A stretch of 64,000 nucleotides of DNA from Eutypa lata (GCA_022661535.1 JAKULF010000003.1:3162001-3226000), one strand, 5' to 3'; positions 11,996 to 22,959 are shown, counted from the stretch's first letter. Numbers and translations: made by a program. Notes: a model not told the origin generated them from the sequence alone.

Positions 11996-12568
11996 GACAC
12001 ATACATGATTTAATGCTATATAAATAGTACTTCGCGATACACCAATAAATAGACAGTTAATGATAGTAATAACGAACTTACGTACCGTATCATGCAGCAC
12101 AGCAAGTTCTACATATCACTGGTCAGTCATAGTATCATTCTAAGCTCCATGCTTTGTTATTGAAATGCTACGGAATGAATATGTTCGTTCGTATTAATGT
12201 ACGTCGCAAAGATCAGAGCTGATCGTACGCCCGGACGCCAACATTTGTTTCAAACAATGTTGGCATCTTCGCACGCCTATATCACATGCATGTATGAATG
12301 ACACCACCGCTCGCCCAGCCCAAACCTGCGCAACCCCCTTATCCAAGAAACAAATGGACATCATGCCTCATTGCCTCGTTATATAATCTCATGCCGCCGC
12401 TTGTTATGCATACTCATCCCCTTAAAAGGAAGAAGAAGAAATGGACATTAAAATTAAAAAAAGAGCCGCCCGATATACCTATATCATCACGCCCCACTCG
12501 GCGCAGCCCCTAGTCAGGGGTAACCACCTCCCCTCCCCTCCCCTCCCCTGCTTCCCCTTCGCCTAAGT
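11996..12568. other. Convergent intergenic region between RTA1-like and bZIP genes
   Basis: Both flanking genes end here. It contains a CAATAAATAG poly(A)-type signal near 12041 and a CTCCC pentanucleotide tract at 12528-12549 close to the bZIP stop. No additional gene seen. Confidence 0.5.
12528..12549. repeat. CTCCC pentanucleotide microsatellite
   Basis: Four and a half tandem CTCCC units just downstream of the bZIP stop codon. On the bZIP transcript strand this is a GGGAG tract in the presumed 3' UTR and could form a G-quadruplex; this is inference only. Confidence 0.6.
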
Positions 12569-14418
12569 TCAACACGGTCTACCACCACCACCACCACCAA
12601 CAACCCTCCCGATAACATCATCAAAAGCATCCCTCTGCATAATCGCCCCAAACTGCACACAGCGCACATGAAGCGCGAGCTCGCGCCTCAGGGCGTCCAT
12701 GAGGGCCCCGTCCAGAGCGACGGCGGGGCCGCGGGCCCTCGCGATCTCGAACCAGGCCTGCACGGGGGTCAGCTCGACGTCGGGCGGGTTGAGGGCGGCG
12801 GCCAGGCGGCGCAGGTTCTCGAGCGTGAGGCCCGCGCTGGCGCCGCCCGAGGTCGAGGTCGTCGAAGTTGCCGTGGGGGGAGGGATTTTCCAGGACGCCG
12901 GGCTGGGGACCGGGAGGGGTTTTTGCTGGTGTTGTTGGGATTGGGATTGGGATTGGGATTGTTGGTGGGGAGGAGGAGGGAGGTTGTAGCTCGGTTGGGA
13001 TAGACGATTCCGATGAGCTGCGGCTGTGCGGGAGGGGGTGTTGCTGGTGCCGGTGCTGCTGGATTGCGACGGCTGCGACTGCTGCTGTAGCGACATGTTC
13101 TCCCTCACTTCGCCCATCTGCTCGAATACGTGTGCTGGGGCACTCTGTAGCGCGATGGCGCTCGCCATGAGCACTGTGATAACTGACGTTAGCGATTTTC
13201 TCTTCTAACTAGATAATTCAGAGCGACGACTCGAAGACGGGAGTTCTAAGTCGTGACATGTTCTGAGAGTGAGAACTTCTTCCCCCCATTGTCCAAGAAA
13301 TGTATCCCTATCCCCTAAAGCAAGCCAGATAAGGGTGTAAGAAGAACTCTGGAAGTTAACTTACTGTGGCCATTCTCCTCGCCCGACTCATCAACGTTGT
13401 GCGCGTGCGGCGCGAAGTACGACGGGTGAAAGTGGTCCCAGCAGACGTGCTCTAAGCTACGCAAGAGCCAAAACAAAAGCAGGATTCATGTTAGCCTGGG
13501 TTCGTGATTCTGGATAAGGAAGCTGCCTTTTTCGATTATAACGTGATAAGGAACGCGAACATTCCATGTAGGTAAAGACGGCAGGAAAAGGATAGCGATA
13601 ACGATGGTGATGGTAGTGGTGGTGGTGGTGGTGGTGATGAAGCATAAAGGGTGAAGAGGAAGAAAAGGGGGTCCTGCATACGCTAGGATGAAATTGATCG
13701 CATAATCACTCTGCGCTTCCGTCAAATTGAACCCTTTGCTACTGCTGCTGCTGCCACCGCCACTCTCATCCCAAACCCCTTCCATGGCAGTAAGCGCGGT
13801 GGGCCCTGAGGCATCCGATGACGAACCGGGGAAGCCCCTGCCGGGGATACTACCACCCGATGGCGGAGTGCTACCAGAGGTGCGATAAACCTGATAAGCG
13901 GGGGAGTTCGTCTCGGACATGTCGAGGCTGACGGTATACTGGGTGACCGGTGGAGACGGCGACGATGTTGACGCCGTCCACGACGTCGTTGTCGCTGTCG
14001 CCGGAGCCGTCGTTGCCGTCGTACCCATTATCGGGGGTGGTGGTGTGGCGACGCCGGCCAAGGTCAAGCGCTGCCTGATGGTGTTGTTCTCGGAGCGGAG
14101 CACGGCGCCCTCGCCCTCGACCCGCGCGATTCCGTCCCGCAGCTTCGCGATGTCCATCTCGAGCTGCTTGGTGTAGTTGGCCTTGCGCTGGCGGTGCTGG
14201 ATCTGGGCCTTTCTTACTTGGGCGCGGCGAGCCTGGGCCTTCGTCGCGGTGGCGGTGGCGGCCCGACTACTACTACCACCGCCGCCGCCACCACCACTGC
14301 TGTTGTCTCCGTCGTCTTTATCGCGGAGGGCCGTCGCTGTCGCCACGCGGCGCAGGACGACGCCGCCGCCGTTTAAGTTAGCGTTGTCGAGCAGCATCAT
14401 GTAGGGCATATAGGGCAT
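12569..14418 (-). CDS. bZIP transcription factor, atypical basic region
   Basis: Three exons on the minus strand, 14418-13682, 13456-13365 and 13173-12569, with introns of 225 and 191 bp, give 477 aa. Joined frames read FILA|LEHVCWDHFHP and EENGH|MLMASAIAL, which match the conserved 'LEH.C..H ... H.LMASA' region found in one fungal bZIP group. The basic region is about residues 60-80 (RRAQVRKAQIQHRQRK) and the leucine zipper about 82-119. The canonical invariant Asn is replaced by Val68, while Arg76 is kept. The protein is rich in Gly/Ser/Thr/Gln runs. The C-terminal part, LTPVQAWFEIARARG onward, is a conserved-looking helical segment. It should act in the nucleus as a dimeric DNA-binding regulator; targets are unknown. 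An in-frame TAA just upstream supports the start at 14418. Confidence 0.88.
13612..13636. repeat. GGT trinucleotide microsatellite in bZIP intron 1
   Basis: About seven GGT units lie inside the first intron of the bZIP gene (ACC repeat on the transcript strand). They explain the histidine-run false reading frames here. Length variation between strains is likely but not shown. Confidence 0.75.
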
Positions 14419-14536
14419 ATATTATTATATATGGATGTAGATTGCGTCCGTGTATGCGTGGGCCGATAGATGCTAAGGGGGGGGAAGGGATGCACGAGAA
14501 GAAGAAAAACAAGGAAAAAGGCTAGCAGTGTTAGTG

Positions 14537-14567
<31 letters not shown>

Positions 14568-15372
14568 TGATTGCGCTGATGTCGATGATGATGACGATGG
14601 GAATTTTGATGATGTGATAGCAATAATATGTGCGATGGAAAAGAGGGGGAAGATAAAACTAGATCAGGTCCCGCGAACGAAACGTTACAGCACCGGGGAG
14701 AAGGCCTATATGATGGCGGCCATCGCGTAGGTAGTCGATAACCGAAAGGGCGGTCTAGACTAGATGGATGGATGCCCGCCCCCGTATAAGCGCCTTTGGG
14801 CATCTGTGTGCTGTAGGTGCGTGTGCGTTGGTGCGTGTGAGTGTGTGAGTGTGTGACCAACTTTGCCAGAGCGCTGTGATGTTGCACGTGTGTCTCTCGG
14901 TACTTTTCCCCTCCCGGCTTATAGGAGCGCCTCAAATATCACCCTGATGTCCAACCCGCCCGATAACGAAGCTCTATAGCAGCATGTACCGAGGCGGTCT
15001 GGGGGGAGGGAGAGAGAGAGACGCCAAGGGTGTCCGTCGACTCGCTGCTCTCAGCTTCCATTGTCTTCGGGCCGGCGAGCCCACCCCCTCCTCACCAGCT
15101 CATCCAGTCGCCCAGTCACGCAAGCTGGGGATGTCTCACTTGGGGCACCAGAACTTTTGTTTCCTTCCCGTGACAAATCCTGCCCTCTTTTATTTCTCCG
15201 CTTACGCCGCCCCGGTCCCAACAATACTCTCTCTTTCTCTCTCTCTCTCTTGCACGTGTGCGGGACCGGTGCGGGAGAAGGACGAACGGGGGAGAGAGAG
15301 GGGGGAGGGGGGGAGGGGTGCAGTGAGAGAAATAAAAAAACACGGGGTGCATGTAGGTGTGCAGTTACATAC
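14419..15372. other. bZIP upstream region / possible long 5' leader or intron
   Basis: No coding region is supported. On the minus strand there are two strong acceptor-like sites: polypyrimidine followed by CCCCCCAG near 15002, and CCCCCCCTTAG near 14474. The stretch also holds the GAT repeat at 14539-14566 and GT/GA-rich tracts. It may be the promoter and an intron-containing leader of the bZIP gene, linked to the exon-like sequence at 15373-15517. Confidence 0.4.
14539..14566. repeat. GAT trinucleotide microsatellite upstream of bZIP
   Basis: Nine consecutive GAT units about 120 bp upstream of the bZIP start codon, in the promoter or leader. It generates poly-Asp and poly-His false frames. 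Confidence 0.8.
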
Positions 15373-15517
15373 CTGACTGGTCTTGTTGTCCTCGATGGGG
15401 ACCACTAGATACAAATCGCAGGTTGTCCGTCGAGTGGACCTGCTTAATGCGATTCCAGAATTTGGTGAACGAGGGCCTTCCGGATGTCGGGTTAGCTTCA
15501 TCATTGCGCTCCGCCAT
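15373..15517 (-). CDS. Possible first coding exon (48 codons) upstream of bZIP
   Basis: On the minus strand an ATG in good context (agccATGG) opens a frame starting MAERNDEANPTSGRPSF and continuing through TKFWNRIKQVHSTDNL and RFVSSGPHRGQQDQS to a strong donor, TCAG|GTATGT, in phase 1. The sequence looks protein-like and soluble. It could be exon 1 of a small gene: splicing to the polypyrimidine-AG near 15002 gives only about 26 more residues before a stop. It could also be an upstream ORF exon of the bZIP transcript, or an alternative N-terminus. No family is recognised. Low confidence on its gene membership. Confidence 0.35.
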
Positions 15518-16578
15518 GGCTTTATTTTATTTTAGTCAGCCTGTCTTTTTTTTCCCTTCGTTATATCTCTTCTCCGGATCCCGTCTCTACGTCTCTGCTA
15601 CTGCTTCCGTAGCTCTCTCCGGCGCCAAATCCCGAATGGGGGCGTTGGCCGGACCGGATCACAGGACAGGGTGACCGTAATAATGATGCACGACGCACGA
15701 CACACGAGTGCGACACGGCGGCTCTGCGAAAAGGTCGATCGGGTTTGACTACTTGTGATCTCGTCAGTTCCCATTTTCTTTCCTCTTATTTTCCCACCTA
15801 ACTCGTCTCGTACTGTGGGTTACGTTACTGCGTTACTGCAAAGAGGAAGAGAGCGGATGCGTAATTTCGGTGGTTGCCCTATGCTGCCGGTGGAACGGTT
15901 CATTCGGAGGATTTGATGCCAAGAATTGAACATTTGGAATCAGTTTTGTAATCAGATCCTGGGGTGCAGGACGACCGCCGAAACAAAGCCGGAAAATACA
16001 GTTACGGCTGTCCCCGCCCGAGCTATTTATGGTCGGTCTATTTAAGAACGATGGGTTTCACCGCCTTAGAGTTAATCCCTGCGGATCGATCTTCCGGTGC
16101 GTAAGGCGGCTGGCGCGCTGACTCCAGCAGGATGATACCCCATGTCATCTTTGCATTTTCATTGTCACGACGATCTCGATGTTAAGCTTTGGCAGCGCCA
16201 ACTCACCTATTGTATCGTGCCTTGTCTAACCGTTGAAGTCTCCTAGCGCATGAAATTCATAAGGATTCCAAATGTGTAGTCATGTCGCATTGTCTTGCCC
16301 TATGCTTGTCCGGATATTCCACCCGAGGAGCAAGGTTCGTTATTCTACATGAACCCTTAAGGGTTACTACATCAGACTAGATACCACGACCTAGCTTCAG
16401 ATTAGACATCACGAGGCATCATCTTTCAGTGCCACAGATAAGCGCACCCCGCAGTGACATGTCCATTCATCCTGCAAACCGAAATGCTCTGTCAGATCAT
16501 AACCATAATCATAAACCCTTTTCCATCCAACCAAGCACCCCTAACGCCGATCGAATGCATGCAATGTAGAGAAATCAT
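15518..16578. other. Intergenic between bZIP upstream exon and RRN3
   Basis: No supported gene. The first 200 bp, read on the minus strand, look like the promoter/leader of the exon at 15373-15517. The right end holds the RRN3 3' flank. Confidence 0.5.
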
Positions 16579-18669
16579 TTAGTCATCTTCACCTACTTCC
16601 TCATCCGTTGCCGTATCTTCCTCGAGCTCTTCATCCTCCTCTCCTAAAACATCCCCCTCGTCACTCTCATCATCCTCTTCAGTGTTCAGCCCAGGTATAG
16701 GTCGCCATGGTAGGTAATCTTGCTCTACCCAGTGCTTGCTTATAGGAAGCTGATAGGGGTCGAAGGGGAAGTAGGAGTCGAGTTGTTGCCAACTTTCATC
16801 ATTCATGTCGAAGGCCAAGTCTCGAAGTGCTCCACCGCTTGAATAGGCGCCAGCCGAGTACTGAGACAGTCGTACACGTTTATTCGACTCGAGCAGCGGA
16901 TACACGTACATGAAGCGGAACCGATGGGCTAGGTTCGCGAACTGCTCGACAATGACTGGCGAACAGACCTTGAGGGGGTTCAGTTTTGAATAAATGTTTC
17001 GTCTCATGATGTCCTTGATCTCAGCCTCCCACTCAATCTCTTGGTCCAGGTATGACGAGGGATCATCCTTATCCACATCATCCGGAACAGAGCTGATGAG
17101 ATCTTGCCATCTGAAGCAAAAAACGTACATCAAGGCCTGCATTAGTGCGTAAAATGGTGCGTACCGACGGACGTCGGGCCCTCGACAGGATGTCTCGTAA
17201 AGGGTGCGCATCTGGTCGAGATGGAAACCAAGCACCTCGAAGATCTTGATGACGATCTGGCCGGGGACATGAGCGCCTCGAGCGACAAAGCTAGCTAGAT
17301 ATGCAGACGCCGCTTGCTGTAAGACAGGGGGCCTCTGAGATTCAAAAGCGATGTTGATGCAGGTGCCACAGAAAGCATCCATGAGCTCTTCGGACTGCTG
17401 GCCGAAGTGGAAGACGAGGAACTGAGTATGCCGTGATTTCAGATTGGGTAGAATAATGTTAGAGAACTCGGACAACAAGTCCCCAAAGACTTCCATGGCC
17501 TCATCAGATCTAGGGTCGCGGAAGTAAGGGGTATAGAGTTCGAATAGCGCATCTAGAATAAAGTCCATCTTCTCAAATCCTTCCTTTGCCGTTTTAACAC
17601 GAGTTAATTCGTCATCTTCAGACTCCTCACTGGATACTGAATCGTTATCATCGTCATCGTCGGAACCCTCTTCCTCCTGGGTCTCATTAGCCTGAGAAGA
17701 CCTAAGGGCCATAGCAACCATGGCAGTAAGCCGATCGTCCATGTCTTCTAGGTCCATCTGCATTTCCATATCGATCTTGACTAGGCGAGTGACGATCAGG
17801 TCCGAGATGTCATTCTTAAGCCCTAGGCAATATGTTCGTAGTCTTAAAAGGTTTCGCACGTAAGCTACGTGCATCCGCTTGGAATCATCATGGTAAGGGT
17901 ATTTGTTGCTAATCAGGTGCGCCAAGACGTTCTTAGCAGCGGGGAATATGCGTAGGAGATAGCCCAAAGCAAAGTGAAGCCTTGCTTGAGCAACCTCGCG
18001 AGGTACGGACGGAAAGCCTGCGACAGCCCAATCGGAGGGTCTAGAATGAGAAAACTTCTCGACGATTGTTGCTAGGACTTGGGTAAGGCAAGAACCTTGA
18101 GCACTGACGAGAGAAGCGAGGAACTGGGTATATATCTTGGCAAACTGGTCATCTCTCCCGATCCACTGGCATTGCAGCACACTCTTGATTAGACCGGATG
18201 TTGCTCTCCCTAGACGGGGCGTAAAGCTGGAGAGAGCAACCAGATACACCTTAAGTTCCTGGCGTCGCTTTTCTAGAAGGGTGGGGTCTTCGTCTTCGTC
18301 TTCATCGTCGTACATGAACTTCTGCTTGCCGGATAGGGTTTCTTTCAACACATCATATTCTTCATCTTCCCCTCTAGCGTGTTCATCTAAGGCTTTCCGT
18401 ATTTCCTGTTTTACGTCCTCAACAGGCCGTATTCCGATTTCGTGTATTTCGATATTATTCAAGTCGAACTCGACTTTTTGGCGTTTGCGAGGATTTTCTG
18501 GCCCATCCATACTATCTTCGTCTAGTTCAGCATCGTCGCTAGTCCTCCTAGTACCGAGTATTGAAGTTGTCGATGATGATGATGCTTTAAGAATTGGCTT
18601 GAGTGGGGTTGCGACTTGTTTCACGGCAGCCTGAGCGGCATGCGTGAGGACCGAAGTTGCAGCCTGCAT
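16579..18669 (-). CDS. RRN3: RNA polymerase I-specific initiation factor RRN3
   Basis: Single exon, 696 aa, close to the size of fungal Rrn3/TIF-IA. Recognisable blocks include a nuclear-localisation-like PRKRQKVEFD near residue 60, the HEAT-repeat body (KVYLVALSSFTPRLG; HSRPSDWAVAGFPSVPREVAQARLHFALGYLLRIFP; RLRTYCLGLKNDISDLIV), an acidic loop (EEEGSDDDDDNDSVSSEESEDDE) and the C-terminal block NPLKVCSPVIVEQFANLAHRF. The tail is strongly acidic. Known role: Rrn3 binds RNA polymerase I and bridges it to core factor at rDNA promoters, coupling rRNA synthesis to growth signals through phosphorylation. The gene is essential in yeast. No intron is needed to keep the frame open. Start is the first Met of the frame at 18669. 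Confidence 0.95.
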   Translation of the reverse strand: MQAATSVLTHAAQAAVKQVATPLKPILKASSSSTTSILGTRRTSDDAELDEDSMDGPENPRKRQKVEFDLNNIEIHEIGIRPVEDVKQEIRKALDEHARGEDEEYDVLKETLSGKQKFMYDDEDEDEDPTLLEKRRQELKVYLVALSSFTPRLGRATSGLIKSVLQCQWIGRDDQFAKIYTQFLASLVSAQGSCLTQVLATIVEKFSHSRPSDWAVAGFPSVPREVAQARLHFALGYLLRIFPAAKNVLAHLISNKYPYHDDSKRMHVAYVRNLLRLRTYCLGLKNDISDLIVTRLVKIDMEMQMDLEDMDDRLTAMVAMALRSSQANETQEEEGSDDDDDNDSVSSEESEDDELTRVKTAKEGFEKMDFILDALFELYTPYFRDPRSDEAMEVFGDLLSEFSNIILPNLKSRHTQFLVFHFGQQSEELMDAFCGTCINIAFESQRPPVLQQAASAYLASFVARGAHVPGQIVIKIFEVLGFHLDQMRTLYETSCRGPDVRRYAPFYALMQALMYVFCFRWQDLISSVPDDVDKDDPSSYLDQEIEWEAEIKDIMRRNIYSKLNPLKVCSPVIVEQFANLAHRFRFMYVYPLLESNKRVRLSQYSAGAYSSGGALRDLAFDMNDESWQQLDSYFPFDPYQLPISKHWVEQDYLPWRPIPGLNTEEDDESDEGDVLGEEDEELEEDTATDEEVGEDD

Positions 18670-21076
18670 AGGGAAACCAGGTAATAGCCTAACAAAGTGA
18701 TATATTGTATCGTCGCTTCTTTAGGCTGGTGTTATCCTAGACCGACTTGGCTTTGGGTTGTCGCTACCCAAGCTTGTCGTTGGCCTTGCCTTTGCCCTTG
18801 CTGGTTGTGAAATTTAGCCTCTCTTGCAGTGTAGTACGATCTCAGCATTTATCGTACAGCTGCTCCAAATCGCCAAATGGACGAAAATATCGATGGTAGG
18901 AGATCTGTCATACTTGTCTATTGATTTGACCTAAAGTAAATGGAGCGCTAAAGGATATACGCATAACAAATAGGGAAGCAATATGGTATAAGGCTGGATG
19001 TGAAGTTGTAGAGGCACAAAATTCTGAATGTCACTAACCGTGTAGGATAAAAGTTCTAGACAGGCAGGGTCTTCAAAGTGGGCGCGTCTGAGTGGGGCGT
19101 GTGGGACCTAATCTGTTTGCTGATGTAATTGGTCTGTGCTCATCTACATGCCAGCATTAATGCTGATAACTGCATGTGTTTGGTACAGTATTAATAGGTA
19201 CGTATCCTGAGTTGGTACATGATTATTTGCCAGGTTGATAACAACACTTTACTCTCTCTGATTTGTTATATTCTCCGTAGCTAGGTAGTTCCCGATATAA
19301 GTGTTCTAGAAATGTGAAAATTTTATGGAAATTTTATTGTTGTCTAACCTCAACTATTTGAGGATGAAGACACACAACACAGGAAAAGATTAGTTTAGAC
19401 ATCTATCTACCATACGTATCTTTTGTCAGATATACTAGACAACGGTAATTTGTTGATAATTTTGATTTATTATGTTTCGCTTGCAGTCACGCTGGTAGCA
19501 TTTTCTAGGAGATCAAGAATTGAAGAAAAAAAAAACTTATAAAAAAAAATATCTCTCCATGAGATAGTTGTCAAATTTAAGAAGAGATTTGCTATTTCTG
19601 CAGTGACCCCTTTGCTATTTATTTATTGCCTTAATAAACAAGACATTATACTCGATGCATTGACTAATTGGCAATACCTTACGCGCCCAGCAGTTCTTAG
19701 TTGGCTGGAAAAGATTATGGATCAAGCCTTTTTATTCTAAAGAGGCAGCTCGTATAGCCCATCCATCACCATGAGACCAGTATATCGAAGCTGGCTATTA
19801 AATACAAGACAGGCTTTTTCAACATCCTTGCTGGATGCTTAAGGTCTGTCTAGCACAGACACCATATGAAAAGCAGACAATTTTAGGCGGCATCTTAACT
19901 ATATGTTCACGAACGGTCTTGAAAAGAACATGAATGCCAACCTTTAAGCCCGGGGTGTTGAAATTGCAGAAGAAAATGTCACTTGGCAGTTGGAGTCAAA
20001 TTAATGAAATATAACACTTGAGATCCAAGCACTAGTTTTTTCTTTTTTTCTTTAAAAATGGGTTAGCGGTTATTATTTAGTGACATATAGATATTTTATA
20101 GGAATGAAGACCGTAAGGATATCTGATCCGTACTGGCACAAATACATAAGACAGAGTTATTATAATATCATTAAGAGATAAATTTATTAGTGTGCGTTTG
20201 AAATTGCGAGGCGGGTTGGGCTGTGATTTAGAGACAAATTCCTTGCCACAATTGTGAAGTTTATTCATCGTGGAGAACACATCAACTTCATTTAAGTATT
20301 AGTAACAAAGTACGAGGTAAATGCCGTGAGTTATCCCTTTTAACGCTTTTTAGATAGGTATATTTCTTGAGTGAAAGCAGGATGGCATGGATGATTGTAA
20401 GACGTGGTGATTATGCCCGAAGGTATTGGTAGTTTAACGGGTAGCTGCAGGAGAATACCGATAGGACATCGGTATCTGCTAATGATACTACTTGATGGTA
20501 ACGCAGTGGAAGCTTGGAGATGGTGAAAGAACAAAGAGAGAGCTGGTTGGTAAAACATTCGAGCTGCGGAATGAGCTAATAAATTGATCCCCTTACAAAA
20601 CGGATACCAGCCTGCAAAACTTGATGCAAAGAATCATAGCAGGAATTGTTTTGGGTTAAGAGTTGGCAAGTCCGTAATGAAAAGAGATACGTTAGGATTG
20701 ATTAATCACTCAATATACATCATAGGCGACTCGTGTCGCTATCGAGGGCGGGTAGTTACATCTCCTGATGCACAGTGGTACGCCTTATTCCATGTAAGGG
20801 GGTAGATTCGCTTGAGCATTCACTTGACTCGAGGATATCTCGAAGGTGATACACAAGTTAATAATTACGATAAACGTTTGTGTTACCGGAGAGTTGGATT
20901 CACGTAAAGTGCTGGCCTAACCCGAATTATCTCGACAGGAAAGAATTTGGCCAATGCTCAACCACTTTCGTTTACTAGCAACCAACTTGAATAAATATCT
21001 TGTCATTAAAACACAATATCAAAATTAATGCTAATCCCAATCACGGGGTATTATAGCGAATATACCAAAGCCGACA
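18670..21076. other. AT-rich intergenic region, possible decayed repeat
   Basis: No supported gene. From about 19200 to 20900 the DNA is markedly AT-rich (for example 13 G+C in the 60 bases at 20041-20100), with A and T homopolymers and many stops in all frames. This could be a mutated (RIP-type) transposon remnant or just AT-rich spacer. No terminal repeats or protein motifs were recognised. Confidence 0.45.
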
Positions 21077-21529
21077 ATGTCTGGAGTTATTCCAATCAAC
21101 GCCAATGCGCGTTCACGCTACCCCGTCCCAAGCAGGCCCCGGCCGCCCCCTAGAACCAAGCTCCCGCCTACCGATGATATGGCCGACGCAATGAGCAAGC
21201 TTGTGGCCGATGCCGACGGGTTCAATGATATCCTCAACGAGCTGTCTCAAGTGCATAGGCATATGGCGGTATTACTCAGGCGCATCAGACATTCTACCGG
21301 ACAGCTGAGCCTCGGGGAGATCCAGCAGCAAGACCTTGACCGAAAGTTGAACGAGCTGAAAGCGAAGAAGATGGGGGAGATCGAAGGCAACCTTATCCGC
21401 CTCATGACCGTTCATAAGGATACGTGGAGGGAGATCGACCAGCTTAGTCAGGGCATCAACGCCGCATTGGACACGGCAAGGGGGGTTGAAGGGGACGAGG
21501 TCTCTCATCAACGACATCGATTACGTTAG
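21077..21529 (+). CDS. Small coiled-coil hypothetical protein
   Basis: Open frame of 150 aa, GC-richer than both flanks. The N-terminus is Pro/Arg-rich (RYPVPSRPRPPPRTKLPP). Residues about 35-140 are helical with heptad-like spacing (MSKLVADADGFNDILNELSQVHRHMAVLLRRI; LDRKLNELKAKKMGEIEGNLIRLM) and suggest a coiled coil. No signal peptide, membrane helix or catalytic motif. The final residues GDEVSHQRHRLR look less ordered and could reflect read-through into an intron (GAG|GTCTCT), so the true C-terminus may differ. I do not recognise the family. Composition and codon pattern favour a real gene, but its isolation lowers confidence. Confidence 0.5.
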   Translation: MSGVIPINANARSRYPVPSRPRPPPRTKLPPTDDMADAMSKLVADADGFNDILNELSQVHRHMAVLLRRIRHSTGQLSLGEIQQQDLDRKLNELKAKKMGEIEGNLIRLMTVHKDTWREIDQLSQGINAALDTARGVEGDEVSHQRHRLR

Positions 21530-22959
21530 TTAATACCTCTAGATTGGCAGGAACCTTGTAACATGGGAATCCGTTCTATTGTTTGGCAAATTACTTCATG
21601 GTTGTTTTTGATGAATTAGAAATGCGATACTTCGCAAATTAGAAGATTTTAAGCTTTCCTTGGGGCCATCTATCAAAGAGGTGACGTTCGTCGGGGGTAC
21701 ACTACCTCCATAATATAAGTAGTTAGGCATCACCATCGGGAATTATATTTGCTGGTAGCGGTTAATGAATGGACTTTGGATAATATATCTACCTGTAATT
21801 GCTTATAAAGGCTTTTTTAATGGGCAAAAGGCATTCCCGAGGTGAAAGCCGAAGCAAATTACGAGCGAGACTCTAATGGCATAGACTACAGCGGAGACAT
21901 CAACGCATTCCTTCCTCTCGTTCTTAACGTACTTAACGTACTTACCTGAAGGTTGAATGCGCATTCTAATAGACAGGGTTAAAATCTATCTCATGTTCTT
22001 GTAATAGTACTAAGATTATTATATTTCCCCTTCTTCGACCTCCCATGCGACTTCTACTTTGTTATATTGATAATGATATTGTTACTATAAAGGTATGCCG
22101 TCGGCGCAAGGGACAGGTGCCGTACATATAAGTGGTCCAGAGTAGGCAGTGGACTATCCGAGATAAGGGGCAATTTTGCGGAGTCCGAAAGGAGCAAGAT
22201 TTTGTTGTCGGCTGAATCGGGAACGTCCGCCCACCTCGGAACTGGTATACGGCTTTAGTTCGACAACCCTTGGCTCTCCCGCCGAAATCCTACATCGTTA
22301 AAAACCACAACCCATAACGTATTGACCCCTGCAGGTCCTCCCCTATTATCCCTGACAGAAATCCGGGGTACGGGGATCCTCCAAGTGCCACAAGATGTAG
22401 GTAAGATGCATCCATTTGCCGAAGCTGCGCCTAGTCGTCCGTCCTCCTTGGCGCTACTCTCGCCTTATATCCAAATGAGCCGCTCCGTCCCCAACACGAC
22501 CCTTTGAGCCAATCACGCATATCGCATTGCTAAAAAGATGTTAAGATCGCCAACGTCGTCATGAGGTGCCAAGCGCCCTAATACGGAAAGGGATCGAGGG
22601 CGGGCATTCTCCCGTCCTTTACAGCGTGCCCTTTTAACCCCGAGATAATGAACTCTGCTTCAGGTAGAATGGCGAGGTCTGCTGTGTTCGTCTATTTCAG
22701 GAACCGGTCCACTGAATTTAGAGTGCTCGGCTAAAGCACATCGTCTACAGGTCGGCTCTTCTTAATCGCGTGTAGAGTTGGGGTTGGGAACGAGAATTTT
22801 CGACCGGGGGGCGATGGCTCTTAAAATAGGGCTACGCTCTCTAGAAAACCAAGATGAAGTGTTTGGGCTAGGACTTTACTCTCACGTGGTTCGTAACGTG
22901 ACGTATAGCATCATCGTTTTTTTTTTTTTTTTTGCAGTCAAAACCAGATATACTTCAAG
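21530..22959. other. Intergenic; promoter and probable 5' leader of the dioxygenase gene
   Basis: No supported coding region. A 9-bp tandem (acttaacgt type) is seen near 21925-21945. Near the right end a 17-T run (22917-22933) followed by GCAG looks like an intron acceptor in the 5' UTR of the downstream gene. Confidence 0.5.
22917..22937 (+). promoter_or_regulatory. Probable 5'-UTR intron acceptor of the dioxygenase gene
   Basis: Seventeen consecutive T residues followed by GCAG, 22 bp before the ATG at 22960. A polypyrimidine run joined directly to CAG is the classic 3' splice-site arrangement, so the transcript probably has a leader intron. The donor is not identified. Confidence 0.4.

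Noticed and set aside
12668..13208. Plus-strand Gly/Trp/Asp-repeat ORFs opposite the bZIP gene
   Set aside because: Caused by the GGGATT repeat that encodes Ser-Gln on the bZIP strand.
13457..13645. Poly-histidine ORF on the minus strand
   Set aside because: Product of the GGT repeat in bZIP intron 1; splice sites and motif continuity show it is intronic.
14470..14935. Poly-Asp (plus) and poly-His (minus) ORFs
   Set aside because: Artefacts of the GAT microsatellite upstream of the bZIP gene.
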